DNA of 64,000 nucleotides from Schistocerca nitens. Its lineage: Eukaryota; Arthropoda; Insecta; Orthoptera; Acrididae. Each line of letters begins with the position of its first letter. Positions within the stretch are counted from its first letter, which is position 1. Of the stretch, positions 22,030 to 33,085 are shown piece by piece. The notes under the pieces were generated by a model, which did no database searches, was not told where the DNA came from, and saw only the letters and a list, made by a program, of their open reading frames with translations. The position numbers were made by a program, and so were the translations under genes. The DNA is taken from NCBI RefSeq assembly GCF_023898315.1, contig NC_064614.1:69452501-69516500 (forward strand). The letters are read 5' to 3'.

Positions 22030-22190
22030 GCTCAAACTCGCATACGGCCATCGTGATTCAGGTTTACCGTGACTTCCCTAAGCCGCTTTAGGCAAATGCC
22101 TCGATGATTCCTTCAAAAGGGCACGGATGATTTTCTTCTCCATCCTCCCCTAATCCGAGCCTGTGCTCGGTCTACTAATCTCCTCCCTCG
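22030..22190 (+). mobile_element. SINE fragment, headless (GGCAAATGCC family)
   Basis: Words ACGGCCATCGTGATTCAGGT, CGCTTTAGGCAAATGCC, AAAGGGCACGG and TCCTCCCCTAATCCGAGCCT follow the order of a widespread insect tRNA-derived SINE body. The tRNA-like head is missing or unrecognisable. The same family with its head is seen at 47.25 kb. Confidence 0.55.
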
Positions 22191-22226
22191 TATTCGTTTC
22201 AAATAATACCTCTTGTTTCAATAAAT

Positions 22227-22572
22227 CAAGGAAAAAAAAACTAAACTCCGTCTGAACAAGCCTTGGAAGGCCCAATGGTAACGATCGGCCGCCGTGTCAT
22301 CCTCAGCCCACAGGCGTCACTGGATGCGGATATGGAAGGGAATGGGATCAGCACACCGCTCTCCCGGCCGTGTGTCAGTTTACGAAACCGGAGCCGCTAC
22401 TTCTCAATCAAGTAGCTCCTCAGTTTGCCCCACAAGAGCTGAGTGCACCCCGCTTGCCAACAGCGCTCGGCAGACCGGATGGACACCCATCCAAGTGCTA
22501 GCCCAGCCCGACAGTGCTTAACTTCGGTGATCTGACGGGAACCGGTGTTACCACTGCGGCAAGGCCGTCGGC
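22227..22572 (-). mobile_element. 5S-rRNA-derived SINE (SINE3-type)
   Basis: On the minus strand the 5' part (about 22470-22568) is recognisably 5S rRNA: ATCACCGAAGTTAAG and TGGATGGGTG in 5S spacing, that is, the region holding the Pol III box A, intermediate element and box C. The unrelated body follows (22261-22470) and ends in an A-rich tail near 22230. A 9-bp repeat TCAATAAAT at 22218-22226 and 22573-22581 is a likely target duplication. It is not a functional 5S gene: the first part of 5S is altered and the 3' end runs into the body. Confidence 0.85.
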
Positions 22573-22581
22573 TCAATAAAT

Positions 22582-23374
22582 AAATGAGCAGGAAAAATAG
22601 AAGTAATAAACTTTCATAATATTATATCCCTTCTGGCCAAACCATTTTTCGAAAACATGGCTTCGATATCTCGAAGTGACTGTGAAATGTTTCGTGAGCT
22701 AATACATAGTCAAATGCTGTACAAACCTTATCCAACCAGTGAGACTAAGCCAGAACGATTTTAATGCTTTCACCTAACAGAAACGTTTTTCTGTTTACAC
22801 TGTGGACGACAGCCTCTGATTCTGAGATTCGATTTTACAGTGTCAGGTGATTACAACAAGAATAAATAGCGATTTTGAAGATTTCTCTAGACTTAATTTC
22901 ATTCGAAGATGAAATACCAGAGACGCAAGAGGATGTTGACAATGGCTTAATACCGGTGATCGTTTGACTGGTTGTTCTTCGCAAAGACTGGCAGTCTTCC
23001 TACGAATAAAATATGAACTCCATCGGCATAAGCACGGTAGGCCAGGAGCGTCACATAACTTCAGCTGGCCCCTGATTGTGCAATCACCAGACACTACCCG
23101 ATAAATCTGTACGTGCCCGTTATAAAAACGTCTTAAGAGAAATTCGGAATTATTCAGAGAGTAAATCTGTACGCTTACATATAATATTTGAGTGGTCACT
23201 AATTTTGACACTGATAACTGGAAATTAAATTACAATTTAGATCTCATTTCATTATTCGAAACATGAAATTTACTTTAATGAAAAATTTAAATTAACTGTC
23301 CTAGTGCAAATATGAGAATCACATCGTCACACACTCGGCTGTTGTCAAAACGTGTTCCAGACGATATTGGTAAA
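22582..23374. other. unassigned DNA
   Basis: About 800 bp with no recognised element. The antisense open frame at 22843-23211 has no known motif. Confidence 0.4.
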
Positions 23375-23622
23375 ATGTAAATGTCGTGTGCCGAGGACCT
23401 TCCGTCGGGTGGATCGTTCGCCGGGTGCAAGTCTTTCATTTTGACGTCACTTCGGAGACTTGCGCAGCGATGGGGATGAAATGATGATGATTAAAAAAAC
23501 GCAACACCCAGTCCCCGAGCGGATAAAATCTTCGACCCAGCCGGGAATCGAACCAGAGCCCTTAAGATTGACATTCCGCCGTCGCGCTGACCACTCAGCT
23601 ACTGGGGGGTGGACATTACAGT
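23375..23622 (-). mobile_element. tRNA-derived SINE, GACTTGCACCCGGCGAA type
   Basis: Minus-strand head AGTAGCTGAGTGGTCAGCGC (A-box-like) and GGTTCGATTCCCGGCTGGGT (B box), then core GACTGGGTGTTGC, an ATCATCATC stretch, and a body ending CACACGACATTTACATTTT. It is complete from head to tail. No clean target duplication was found. Confidence 0.85.
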
Positions 23623-23869
23623 GGTTAATGTTCGGGATTTAATGTTAGTTGATGTCTCTACAAGTTATTTTCCGTACATGACACTCAGTATAGGTCAAAA
23701 GGACAGGGATAATTAACTACGCTAAAATAAATTCTCTGTTTATCTTTTTTATGATGTTATTCCGTAACAGCCTATAAGGCTCTCGATCTGCGTAAGCTTT
23801 TGAGGTTTACTGCATTCAAAAAATGTTCTTTACATAATTTCAAATGTGATAAGTGTAACATTCTGTTTT

Positions 23870-25140
23870 TCATAAAATTTCGGCCGTGCAGCCGCAGAAA
23901 TTCAGCTTCTTTTTCTAATATTTCAGCTGAATACCGTCGAGCCATCTTCAGAATGAGCCTAGGTGACTAATGCTCCAGCACTTGCTCCGTCCTTTTAAAC
24001 TCGAAGACCGAATCACTGTGCATGCGGCCAAAGATACACAAGGCGCCAGAGACGTTGATAGGCGGCAAAGATGTGTAACATACGCATGGAAATTAAATCT
24101 ATGGCTGCGCAGTCAATCCACACGGTGATATCGATGTGTCACGGAGAGCTGCACCGTCACGACGACTTAGTGATTTAATTACAGAAACTGCCGGATTCCA
24201 AGATCTGTCCAAGCTGAAACCACTATCTCCATTAATTAAAATCGTCACCAACCGAATTTAAATTTCTTCTTTCACTACTGAGTCCTAGAAAGATGAAGTC
24301 GAGGCTAAAATTTCGGCATTATCGTACACCATAGAGTATCCAGTGTCAGTACAGTGCTCCGCCACCGCAGATTTATTAGGTTGTAAGAGACGGGTTTACC
24401 TGCGGTACTTTGTGCATCTCTCCTGAACTGTACGTGTCGTCTGTCAGATGTATAAACGGCTGCACTCACAGGGGATCTTATAAACTTCAGGCTTCCGAAG
24501 CACCACATCATCTTTAACGGAACCCAGGAGTGCTGCGGTCTTTGGTGGAGGGCGAATAATCACTTTCACTTTGTGTTTACTGAGGATCCGTCCTATTTTT
24601 GGCGAATGACTTTCCACGTATGGCAGGAAAGCCATGGATTTAAAACTTCCATTTCTTCTTCCGCTTTTCTTGTGGCCACTGTTGATTTCATTTGTAGTAC
24701 CTTACGTATCTGCTGTGGAGAGTGCCCGATGGCTTCAAAACTCTTCTCAGGTGTAGAAGCTCGTCCTCCAGGTCTCCAGATTGCTCTCGCCAGCAGTGAC
24801 TGCGAAGGATGGTGGCAGCTATTTGCAGGTATTGGTCGGTTTTCGATACACTACATGATCCAAAGTGCCATCATCTTTGCGCCATACCAACACATCCAAA
24901 AATGGAAGGCATCCGTCTTTTTAGATTTCCATCGTGAACTGAATTTGTCTGTGGATAGAATTCAGATGATTTAAAAATTCTTTGAGCTTGTCTTCATCAG
25001 GGGGCCACACTACAAACGTGTCATCAGCATACCTCCAAAACACCGTGGGTTTCAAGCTAGCAGATTCCAGTACTTTCTCCTCGAAGTCCTCCACAAAAGG
25101 ATAGTCCTTTGTCGCCCTTGATGACCAACTTTTTTATGGA
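23870..25140 (-). mobile_element. Penelope-like retroelement, 3' half, broken
   Basis: The minus strand shows, in order, a catalytic RT box RYADDTFVVW near 25030, a region AFLPYVESHSPKIGRILSKH, and a GIY-YIG-type endonuclease start EVYKIPCECSRLYI followed by TRTVQERC and KSAVAEHCTDTGYSMVY. RT followed by GIY-YIG is the hallmark of Penelope-like elements. The non-coding 3' part reaches about 23870. The RT fingers are absent, and the coding part has several breaks. Confidence 0.82.
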
Positions 25141-25668
25141 GGACTTTCAGGATGAATCAGAACAACTGCTGTGTTTATGAGATGGCAACGTGATTAAAAC
25201 AAGAAAAAAGCATCAAATGAACATGGATTGTAAAATAAATGCGTAAAAAACTTGTTCATCTTCACTCTTCACATCTGCTCTACAGAAAAACTGCTTGCAG
25301 GTCTTACGGTATCCATTTAGAGCCCGTTTTTACTGGATTTTTTTCTTGTTTTGGCCGGAAAATATTGGAAGCAATGAGCTAACTGCAGAAGAGATATGTT
25401 TCATAGTATCGAAGATGAAAAAGTGCCGATAGTTCTTAAGGTATGAATTTTAGAACCATTTTCGCAATGTAGTACTGCAAAAGGCTGCCAGTGTCGTAGA
25501 CTCTATATTCGCGAACATTAAAGTGTTTTCTGGTAAATTGTAAATAGTATTTTGTGTTTAAGATTTTTCCAAGTCATCTGTCAGCAGTTAGATCGTTTTC
25601 CTGTCCTAATTCTGATCAAGTGACACATTAGCAAATGACAGAGCATTTAACCTAAAGACCTTGAATGG
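25141..25668. other. unassigned DNA
   Basis: The first 200 bp may still belong to the upstream part of the Penelope-like element but I cannot confirm it. The rest has no recognised content. Confidence 0.35.
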
Positions 25669-25681
25669 ACTAGATAGTAAA

Positions 25682-25785
25682 TAAATATAAATGTCGTGTG
25701 ACTAGGGCCTCCCGTCGGGTAGACCGTTCGCCGAATACAAGTCTTTCGATTTGACGCCACTTCGACGACTTGCGTGTCGAAATGC
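25682..25785 (-). mobile_element. 5'-truncated SINE (same body as 23375-23622)
   Basis: Only the final 104 bp of the SINE body is present. A perfect 13-bp duplication ACTAGATAGTAAA at 25669-25681 and 25786-25798 proves that it inserted in this truncated form rather than being eroded later. Confidence 0.9.
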
Positions 25786-25798
25786 ACTAGATAGTAAA

Positions 25799-26173
25799 GC
25801 TTAACTTCTGTTGCTTCATGAAAAGGGATACGGTTGTAACTAATTAAAGTGCATATTTAGTGCATATTAGAAGTAACCCCAAAATACCAGTAAAGCGAAG
25901 TTATACCGTATGATTAACAAAAGTGATAACAATATATGTTTTATAAATATGTTGTGTGATCTTTGCTCTCGTAACTTCGGTGTTGCCTAAATTGATTACT
26001 GCTGTTTTTTGGTATAGCGTTGAGCATAAGTGATATAGAATCTGGTTTAAGATATTGACTAGTCGTAGGTATTACTTTACAAAACCCGATGACAGTTAAA
26101 ATTATTGTAGCGTTGCCCGCCCTACTACGCTTCACGTACTGATAATATGTAATCAATTTTGATTTTCAATTTT
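25799..26173. other. unassigned AT-rich DNA
   Basis: No gene or repeat recognised before the RTE LINE. Confidence 0.4.
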
Positions 26174-26189
26174 CACTGGACCTTTTTTT

Positions 26190-29162
26190 TTTTTTTTTTT
26201 TTGGTCATCAGTCTACTGAACTGGTTTGATCCGGCCCGCCACGAATTCCTTTCCTGTGCTAACCTCCTCATCTCAGAGTAGCACTTGCAACCTACGTCCT
26301 CAATTATTTGCTTGACGTATTCCAATCTCTGTCTTCCTCTACAGTTTTTGCCCTCTACAGCTCCATCTAGTACCATGGAAGTCATTCCCTCATATCTTAG
26401 CAGATGTCCTATCATCCTGTCCCTTCTCCTTATCAGTGTTTTCCACATATTCCTTTCCTCTCCGATTCTACGTAGAACCTCCTCATTCCTTATCAGTCCA
26501 CCTAATTTTCAACATTCGTCTATAGCACCACATCTCAAATGCTTCGATTCTCTTCAGTTTCGGTTTTCCCACAGTCCATGTTTCACTACCATACAATGCT
26601 GTGCTCCAGACGTACATCCTCAGAAATTTCTTCCTCAAATTAAGGCCGGTATTTGATATTAGTAGACTTCTCTTGGCCAGAAATGCCTTTTTTGCCATAG
26701 CGAGTCTGCTTTTGATGTCCTCCTTGCTCTGTCCGTCATTGGTTATTTTACTGCCTAGGTAGAAGAATGCCTTAACTTCATTGACTTCGTGACCATCAGT
26801 CCTGATGTTAAGTTTCTCGCTGTTCTCATTTCTGCTACTTCTCATTACCTTCGTCTTTCTCCGATTTACTCTCAAACCATACTGTGTACTCATTAGACTG
26901 TTCATTCCGTTCAGCAGATCATTTAATTCTTCTTCACTTTCACTCAGGATAGCAATATCATCAGCGAATCGTATCATTGATATCCTTTCACCTTGTATTT
27001 TAATCCCACTCCTGAACCTTTCTTTTATTTCTGTTATTGCTTCCTCGATGTACAGATTGAAGAGTAGGGGCGAAAGGCTACAGCCTTGTCTTACTCCCTT
27101 CTTAATACGAGCACTTCGTTCTTGATCGTCCACTCTTATTATTCCCTCTTGGTTGTTGTACATATTGTATATGACCCGTCTCTCCCTATAGCTTACCCCT
27201 ACTTTTTTCAGAATCTCGAACAGCTTGCACCATTTTATATTGTCGAACGCTTTTTCCAGGTCGACAAAAAAGCCTATGAAAGTGTCTTGATTTTTCTTTA
27301 GCCTTGCTTCCATTATTAGCCGTAACGTCAGAGTATCCTCTCTCGTCCCTTTACTTTTCCTAAAACCAAACTGATCGTCACCTACCGCATTCTCAATTTT
27401 CTTTTCCATTCTTCTGTGTATTATTCTTGTAAGCAGCTTCGATGCATGAGCTGTTAAGCTGATTGTGCGACAATTCTCGCACTTATAAGCTCTTGCCGTC
27501 TTCGGAATTGTGTGGATGATGCTTTTCCGAAAGTCAGATGGTATATCGCCAGACTCATATATTCTACACACCAATGTGAATAGTCGTTTTGTTGCCACTT
27601 CCCCCAATGATTTTAGAAATTCTGATGGAATGTTATCTATCCCTTCTACCTTATTTGACCGTAAGTCCTCCAAAGCTCTTTTAAATTCCGATTCTAATAC
27701 TGGATCCCCTATCTCTTCTAAATCGACTCCTGTTTCTTCTTCTATCACATCACACAAATCTTCACCCTCATAGAGGCTTTCAATGTATTCTTTCCACCTA
27801 TCTGCTCTCTCCTCTGTATTTAACAGTGGAATTCCCGTTGCACTCTTAATGTTACCACCGTTGCTTTTAATGTCACCAAAGGTTGTTTTGACTTTCCTGT
27901 ATGCTGAGTCTGTCCTTCCGACAATCATATCTTTTTCGATGTCTTCACATATTTCCTGCAGCCATTTCGTCTTAGCTTCCCTGCACTTCCTATTTATTTC
28001 ATTCCTCAGCGACTTGTATTTCTGTATTCCTGATTTTCTCGGAACATGTTTGTACTTCCTCCTTTCATCAATCAACTGAAGTATTTCTTCTGTTACCCAT
28101 GGTTTCTTCGCAGCTACCTTCTTTGTACCTATGTTTTCCTTCCCAACTTCTGTGATGGCCGTTTTTAGAGATGTCCATTCCTCTTCAACTGTACTGCCTA
28201 CTGCGCTATTCTTTATTGCTGTATCTATAGCGTTAGAGAACTTCAAACGTATCTCGTCATTCCTTAGTACTTCCGTATCCCACTTCTTTGCGTATTGATT
28301 ATTCCTGACTAATGTCTTGAACTTCAGCCTACTCTTCATCACTACGATATTGTGATCTGAGTCTATATCTGCTCCTGGGTACGCCTTACAATCCAGTATC
28401 TGATTTCGGAATCTCTGTCTGACCATCATGAAATCTAATTGAAATCTTCCCGTATCTCATGGTCTTTTCCAAGTATATCTCCTCCTCTTGTGATTATTGA
28501 ACAGGGTATTCGCTATTACTAGCTGAAACTTGTTACAGAACTCAATTAGTGTTTCTCCTCTTTCATTCCTCGTCCCAAGGCCATATTCTCCTGTAACCTT
28601 TTCTTCTACTCCTTCCCCTACAACTGCATTCCAGTCGCCCATGACTATTAGATTTTCGTCCCCCTTTACATACTGCATTACCCTTTCAATATCCTCATAC
28701 ACTTTCTCTCTCTGTTCATCTTCAGCTTGCGACGTCGGCATGTATACCTGAACTATCGTTGTCGGTGTTGGTCTGCTGTCGATTCTGATTAGAACAACCC
28801 GGTCACTGAACTGTTCACAGTAACACACCCTCTGCCCTACCTTCCTATTCATAACGAATCCTACACCTGTTATACCATTTTCTGCTGCTGTTGATATTAC
28901 CCGATACTCATCTGACCCCTACTATATCTAGAGTGAGCCTTTGCATTTCCCTTTTCAGATTTTCTAGTTTCCCTACCACGTTCAAGCTTCTGACATTCCA
29001 CGCCCCGACTCGTAGAACGTTATCCTTTCGTTGATTATTCAATCTTTTTCTCATGGTAACCTTCCCCTTGGCAGTACCCTCCCGGAGATCCGAATGGGGG
29101 ACTATTCCGGAATCTTTTGCCAATGGAGAGATCATCATGACACTTCTTGAATTACAGGCCAC
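26190..29162 (-). pseudogene. RTE endonuclease-reverse transcriptase, three lesions
   Basis: Reading starts near 29162. Endonuclease: VLRVGAWNVRSLNVVGKLEN (28.97-29.04 kb), then IVMGDWNAVVG, then DIDSDHNIVVM with the catalytic His. RT: FRKSKGTRED, FVDLEKAFDNIKW, GVRQGCSLSPLLFNLYIEEA, MIRFADDIAILSES. C-terminal region: YVWSTALYGSETWTVGKP and GRQRLEYVKQIIEDVGCKC. Lesions: (1) a deletion near 28910-28905 that removes the EVKFKEDNQF stretch (with the catalytic Glu) and shifts frame; (2) a TGA at 28457-28459 in an otherwise open frame; (3) a 5-base deletion near 26490 relative to the 11.2-kb copy. A spare Phe codon (GFFVDLEKAF) is a harmless insertion. The longest piece is 648 codons (26483-28429). 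Confidence 0.9.
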
Positions 29163-29407
29163 ATGTCCTGTGGATACACGTTACGTGTCTTTAATGCAGT
29201 GGTTTCCATTGCCTTCTGCATCCTCATGTCGTTGATCATTGCTTATTCTTCCGCTTTTAGGGGCAATTTCCCACCCCTAGGACAAGAGAGTGCCCTGAAC
29301 CTCTATCCGCTCCTCCGCCCTCTTTCACAAAGCCGTAGGCAGAATGAGGCTGACTTCTTATGCCGGACGTCTTCGGCCGCCAATGCTGATTATTTATCAA
29401 AATTTAG

Positions 29408-29476
29408 GCAGTGGCGGGGATCGAACCCGGGACCGAAGACGTTTTTGATTATGAATCAAAGACGCTACCCCTAGAC
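29408..29476 (-). promoter_or_regulatory. tRNA-like 5' head of the RTE LINE (putative Pol III promoter)
   Basis: On the minus strand the element opens with GTCTAGGGGTAGCGTC (box-A-like), then a 5-bp stem TTTGA/TCAAA around the 7-base loop TTCATAA (anticodon position CAT, as in tRNA-Met), then GGGTTCGATCCC, a perfect box B, at 29417-29428. The tRNA-like part ends near 29408. Its first bases coincide with the target duplication, so the tRNA homology begins at the very first base of the element. The other long copy has the same head at 43068-43150. Pol III use is inference. Confidence 0.75.
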
Positions 29477-29486
29477 CACTGGACCT

Positions 29487-30344
29487 AAGGTTTTCAAAGG
29501 AGTGATAGTTAAATTTCATTCAACTCATTATCGTTGTGTCAGCGTTTTAACTTCCACATATGCATTTACAATTGCTGTTCAGATGCGCAGCAACAACAGT
29601 TGCGTAGCATCAGTTTCAAGAAGACATATAAAGAAAGTCATAAATTCTGTTCGGAAACGAGCTGGCAGCCGTACATTATTATTTAATAATTAATATTTAA
29701 GTGAATTTCAGATATGTAAATATTTACAAGGTTGACTAACAACACGTAAGTAATTAGGGTACACTGTTTGTTTGAAATCGTTGTAGTGCAGTATAGTTAT
29801 CTGGGCTTTAGAAGTCAGTAGTACACTCTTCGACATCCTTTTTGTAAAGTTATTCTTCAGAATAGACGTCTTTTCCGGAAGTTTCAGAACGTTAGATTAC
29901 ACAAGTCATTAATATACTGGACAGTTCTGTCGGCCCTTATTCGATCTGAGGGAAAGCTCTACCTACAGAGATAAGATTCCTGAAATCCGGTATCTTTAAG
30001 AAAATGTAATGTTGCTCCTCAGAAAGTAACGATTCGGTATGGACGTATACACTGAGCTGAAATTATGCACTTAGGTAAAAAGGGGGCACACAGAATTAAC
30101 TGTTACTATAATAATGACCTAAGGTAGATGTGCTGTTATTACAACAGCCGCAAGTAGCTAAAAATCTATCATTACTCCATGCATGTCCACCATCATTGTA
30201 AAAAAGTGGTCCATGGATGAATAAATTTATATTAAATTCGGCAAAATATAACCTGGCGAAATGCCGAACAGCAAAGCTGTGCCAATTTGAATGCAATACC
30301 CCTTCTTACACAACGGAATCAAGCCACTTCTCACAGATTTAAAA
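29487..30344. other. unassigned AT-rich DNA
   Basis: No gene or named repeat between the RTE copy and the Penelope-like fragment. Confidence 0.4.
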
Positions 30345-30745
30345 CGACACTATCTCTCGACCACGGACCACAAGGTTAACTTTGAAGCGACTTCACTGTT
30401 CACAAACGTGCCGGTGGAACAGACGGTAAACATTTTACGAGAAGGAGTTGCGCCCGACATGTGACATCGTGCGGCATTGACTGACAACCACTTTTTTCAA
30501 GTGGAAAGGAAAATTTTATGCGCCGTGGCAATGTGGTGTTAGCCTTCACCATTAGCAGCAGACCTCTTCACAGAAGAGTTTCAGAAACCGGCACTTCATC
30601 CGTCACCGAGGAAACCGAAATGTTGGTTTTGCTATGTTGACAAGATTTTCATTCTATGGCCGCATGGGGACACACTAGCATTTCAGCGCACAGCACTGAA
30701 CCGTACAGTTTACGATCCAAATAGAAAGGAATAGCCTGCTGCCGC
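30345..30745 (+). mobile_element. Penelope-like RT fragment
   Basis: Plus-strand codons read KVNFEATSLFTNVPVEQTVN and, further on, KPKCWFCYVDKIFILWPHG, which correspond to the palm region and the YVDD-type catalytic box of Penelope-like RT. It is a short broken fossil in the opposite orientation to the copy at 24 kb. Confidence 0.7.
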
Positions 30746-32157
30746 AAAGTATCTAGTTCGCTCACCTTAAACTTCCGCGTTTGCATCTAAGTAGCAGAGA
30801 CGTTTGTACCATAACTGGTCTTACGTGAACTCAGAGAATCATTATTTTGGCTCGGATGTGCGCGGACTTTATTGCGCATAGTGTTTCCAATTATGGTGGA
30901 TGTGCTGCCGTTGTATCCGTCCGTTTTCGTCAATAGCAGCTCTTATGATACAAGAGTGACATACAAAAGTTACTCTGCGTATGAGGAGCAAATCATCGAT
31001 ATTACTCATTTTGTCTTGGCACATTGTTTCAGAATTTCGTTAAATAGATTACCTTTCCTCCGGTACTAAACAACGTTTATAAGATGTTTCCGTCAGTTGT
31101 AAGTCAAATTCCGGAACGAAAAATTTTCTCCCACATGTTTCAAATTGAAGCCACTTCTCCCACTTTCACCTTCCCTGGTAACTGACATACTCAGCAATGG
31201 ATTAGATGTGAAGGATGACACGTATGCTAAACGACATTGCTAGCGTCTGTTAATTATTTGTATAGGATAGTGAAATATATCAGAAAATATCTAAATGGAA
31301 ATTTAATTGCATTGATGTAGACGTTCAGGCTTACATGCTGTTGAAGATGGGCCATATCCTAGGCCCGTTTGGCTAATAAAGTACAACCAGTAAGGCAGGT
31401 TAAGATGCAACAACAACATATCCTTTACATGTAACGCTTACATAATGACTTAATACGGGTTTAAATGGCAACTCGAAGACCGTAATTTCTGCGAAATTTG
31501 TCCAAATGGTGATCTCTGTACATTATAAACCTCTGCGAAAAAAACTGTGTCAAATTCAGCCTCTGAGAAATCGAGTTGTCCTCCCTGTCTCAGTGGCAAT
31601 TATTCAGTGAAAATTTTCGTGAAGAAGCTCTTCCCACACTCTTTAATGGTATCCCGTTCCTTTAGAGAAATTTCAGTAATTTAACTCCGCGGAACCTTTG
31701 ATGAAAATCTAACCTGTGTGAAACCTGATTCACAGTGGAGTAGCACCAGATGGCGCCCTGGCCGCAAGCATGATCGAAGTGAGCACCGTTGAGGCTGAGA
31801 TTCCAGCAGAGATGGACAAAGGTAGTCCGTCGGTGGTCAGAAACAACAGGAAGCTGCAGAGTCCAGGTGCCGAGATCGGAACATCACCACCGGTAACCGT
31901 GGGGCATGGTCGTTGTGTGTAGACGTAAACAACCTAAGAGGGCGACTGGTGTCTTTTCTCAGGCAAAAGAGTGTAGATTCCTGAGGAGATGCCGACAGCA
32001 GATTGCAGAGTGCGTTAGTGACTGATAATGGTGTTTTAGTCGATTTAGTGATGGAAGTTAGTGTACAGTAAGGAGCTCAGTCTGTGCACTAAGTGTGCGA
32101 ACTGTCAACAACATTGAGCGGTGTACTGACCACATGGCACTTCATATCCGCATTGAG
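30746..32157. other. unassigned DNA
   Basis: About 1.4 kb with no recognised gene. The part from 31720 is more GC-rich and has no named homology. Confidence 0.4.
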
Positions 32158-32236
32158 TGACGTTTGTGGGCTGGGATGACACAGCGGCCGGTCGGTACCT
32201 TTGGGCCTTCATGGCCTGTTCGGGCAGAGTCAGTCA
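32158..32236 (+). mobile_element. 5S-derived SINE, body fragment
   Basis: GTGGGCTGGGATGACACAGC and GGGCCTTCATGGCCTGTTCG match the 3' half of the 5S-derived SINE at 22227-22572 (reverse-complemented). The 5S head is absent. Confidence 0.7.
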
Positions 32237-33085
32237 CTACACACAGAAGGACCATGTGTTCGGTGTAGTGTGTTGAGGGTATTGTGTTTTCTGGCACGTT
32301 AAGAATGCGGTTGCTTACTCAGAGCGAGAGTCACATTGATTTTGTTATTATTACTCTCTGAGCATTACTGATAATGTATATACCATTTCACAGAAAACTG
32401 CAATTCATACATTTGCATAGACAGTAACAGTGTGGACTGATAGCAGCGATGCTTTGGTGAACAGCTGGTGACAGCAGTGGTAGTAGATGTAGATTTAATT
32501 GAGTGCTAATGTGGGAAAGCTCCAACTAAGATAAAGGGCTGTTTTCTGATTCACTGCTTGCACATTTGGTTATTTGTAGGAGCTATTTTCATTTGTCATT
32601 ATTGCGCTGGTGACCAAGAGCCGTATATTGCGAACTGTTTTGTTGTTGTTATCGTTAGACCAGTGTTAATATTACTGAGGTGAAGAAATGTTGTGCTGTT
32701 ATTGTCTTGTTTTCATGCCATGGATTCAGGAGTTATAATTGGCCTAAAAATTAAGTCAACTTAAAGTAATATTTTTCACCTCTCAAGAAAGGGGGGAGGC
32801 ACTATTTCAGATAAATAATGAACTTTACCTGTTGGTGTGGGCTTTACGCAATCTGTAATCAGACTGCAAGTTTCCTTTAGTCATCTGTATGCTGTACCAT
32901 GTTCAGTTGACCGGAGAGGCATATCCCCAGACGATGTTTCAGTGTCGTTGGCGATGCACACGAGTTGTTGGAGAACCTAAGCTTGTCCGTTTGTGACTGA
33001 GGTGGTTTCGTGTGGCTACTATTACAGTGTTGTTCTCACAACGCTCTGTGAATGTAAGACATCAGTCAAGCGTTGCTCTCAGGTA
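32237..33085. other. unassigned DNA
   Basis: No recognised content. It could be part of a larger unknown repeat together with 31720-32157. Confidence 0.35.

Larger units (their letters stand above)
26184..29476 (-). mobile_element. full-length RTE-clade LINE, nearly intact
   Basis: About 3.3 kb on the minus strand, from a tRNA-like 5' head at 29476 to an A-rich 3' tail ending at 26184. A perfect 10-bp duplication CACTGGACCT lies at 26174-26183 and 29477-29486, so both ends are native and the copy is complete. It holds one long gene with an APE-type endonuclease followed by reverse transcriptase, the RTE layout. Compared with the other copies in the window I count three coding lesions, so it is recent. 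Confidence 0.93.

Noticed and set aside
22470-22568. Functional 5S rRNA gene
   Set aside because: Only the part with the internal promoter resembles 5S, and it is fused to a SINE body with an A-rich end.
26805-28079. Plus-strand open frames opposite the RTE LINE
   Set aside because: Antisense shadows of the RT and endonuclease codons; the same shadows occur opposite the 40-kb and 11-kb copies.
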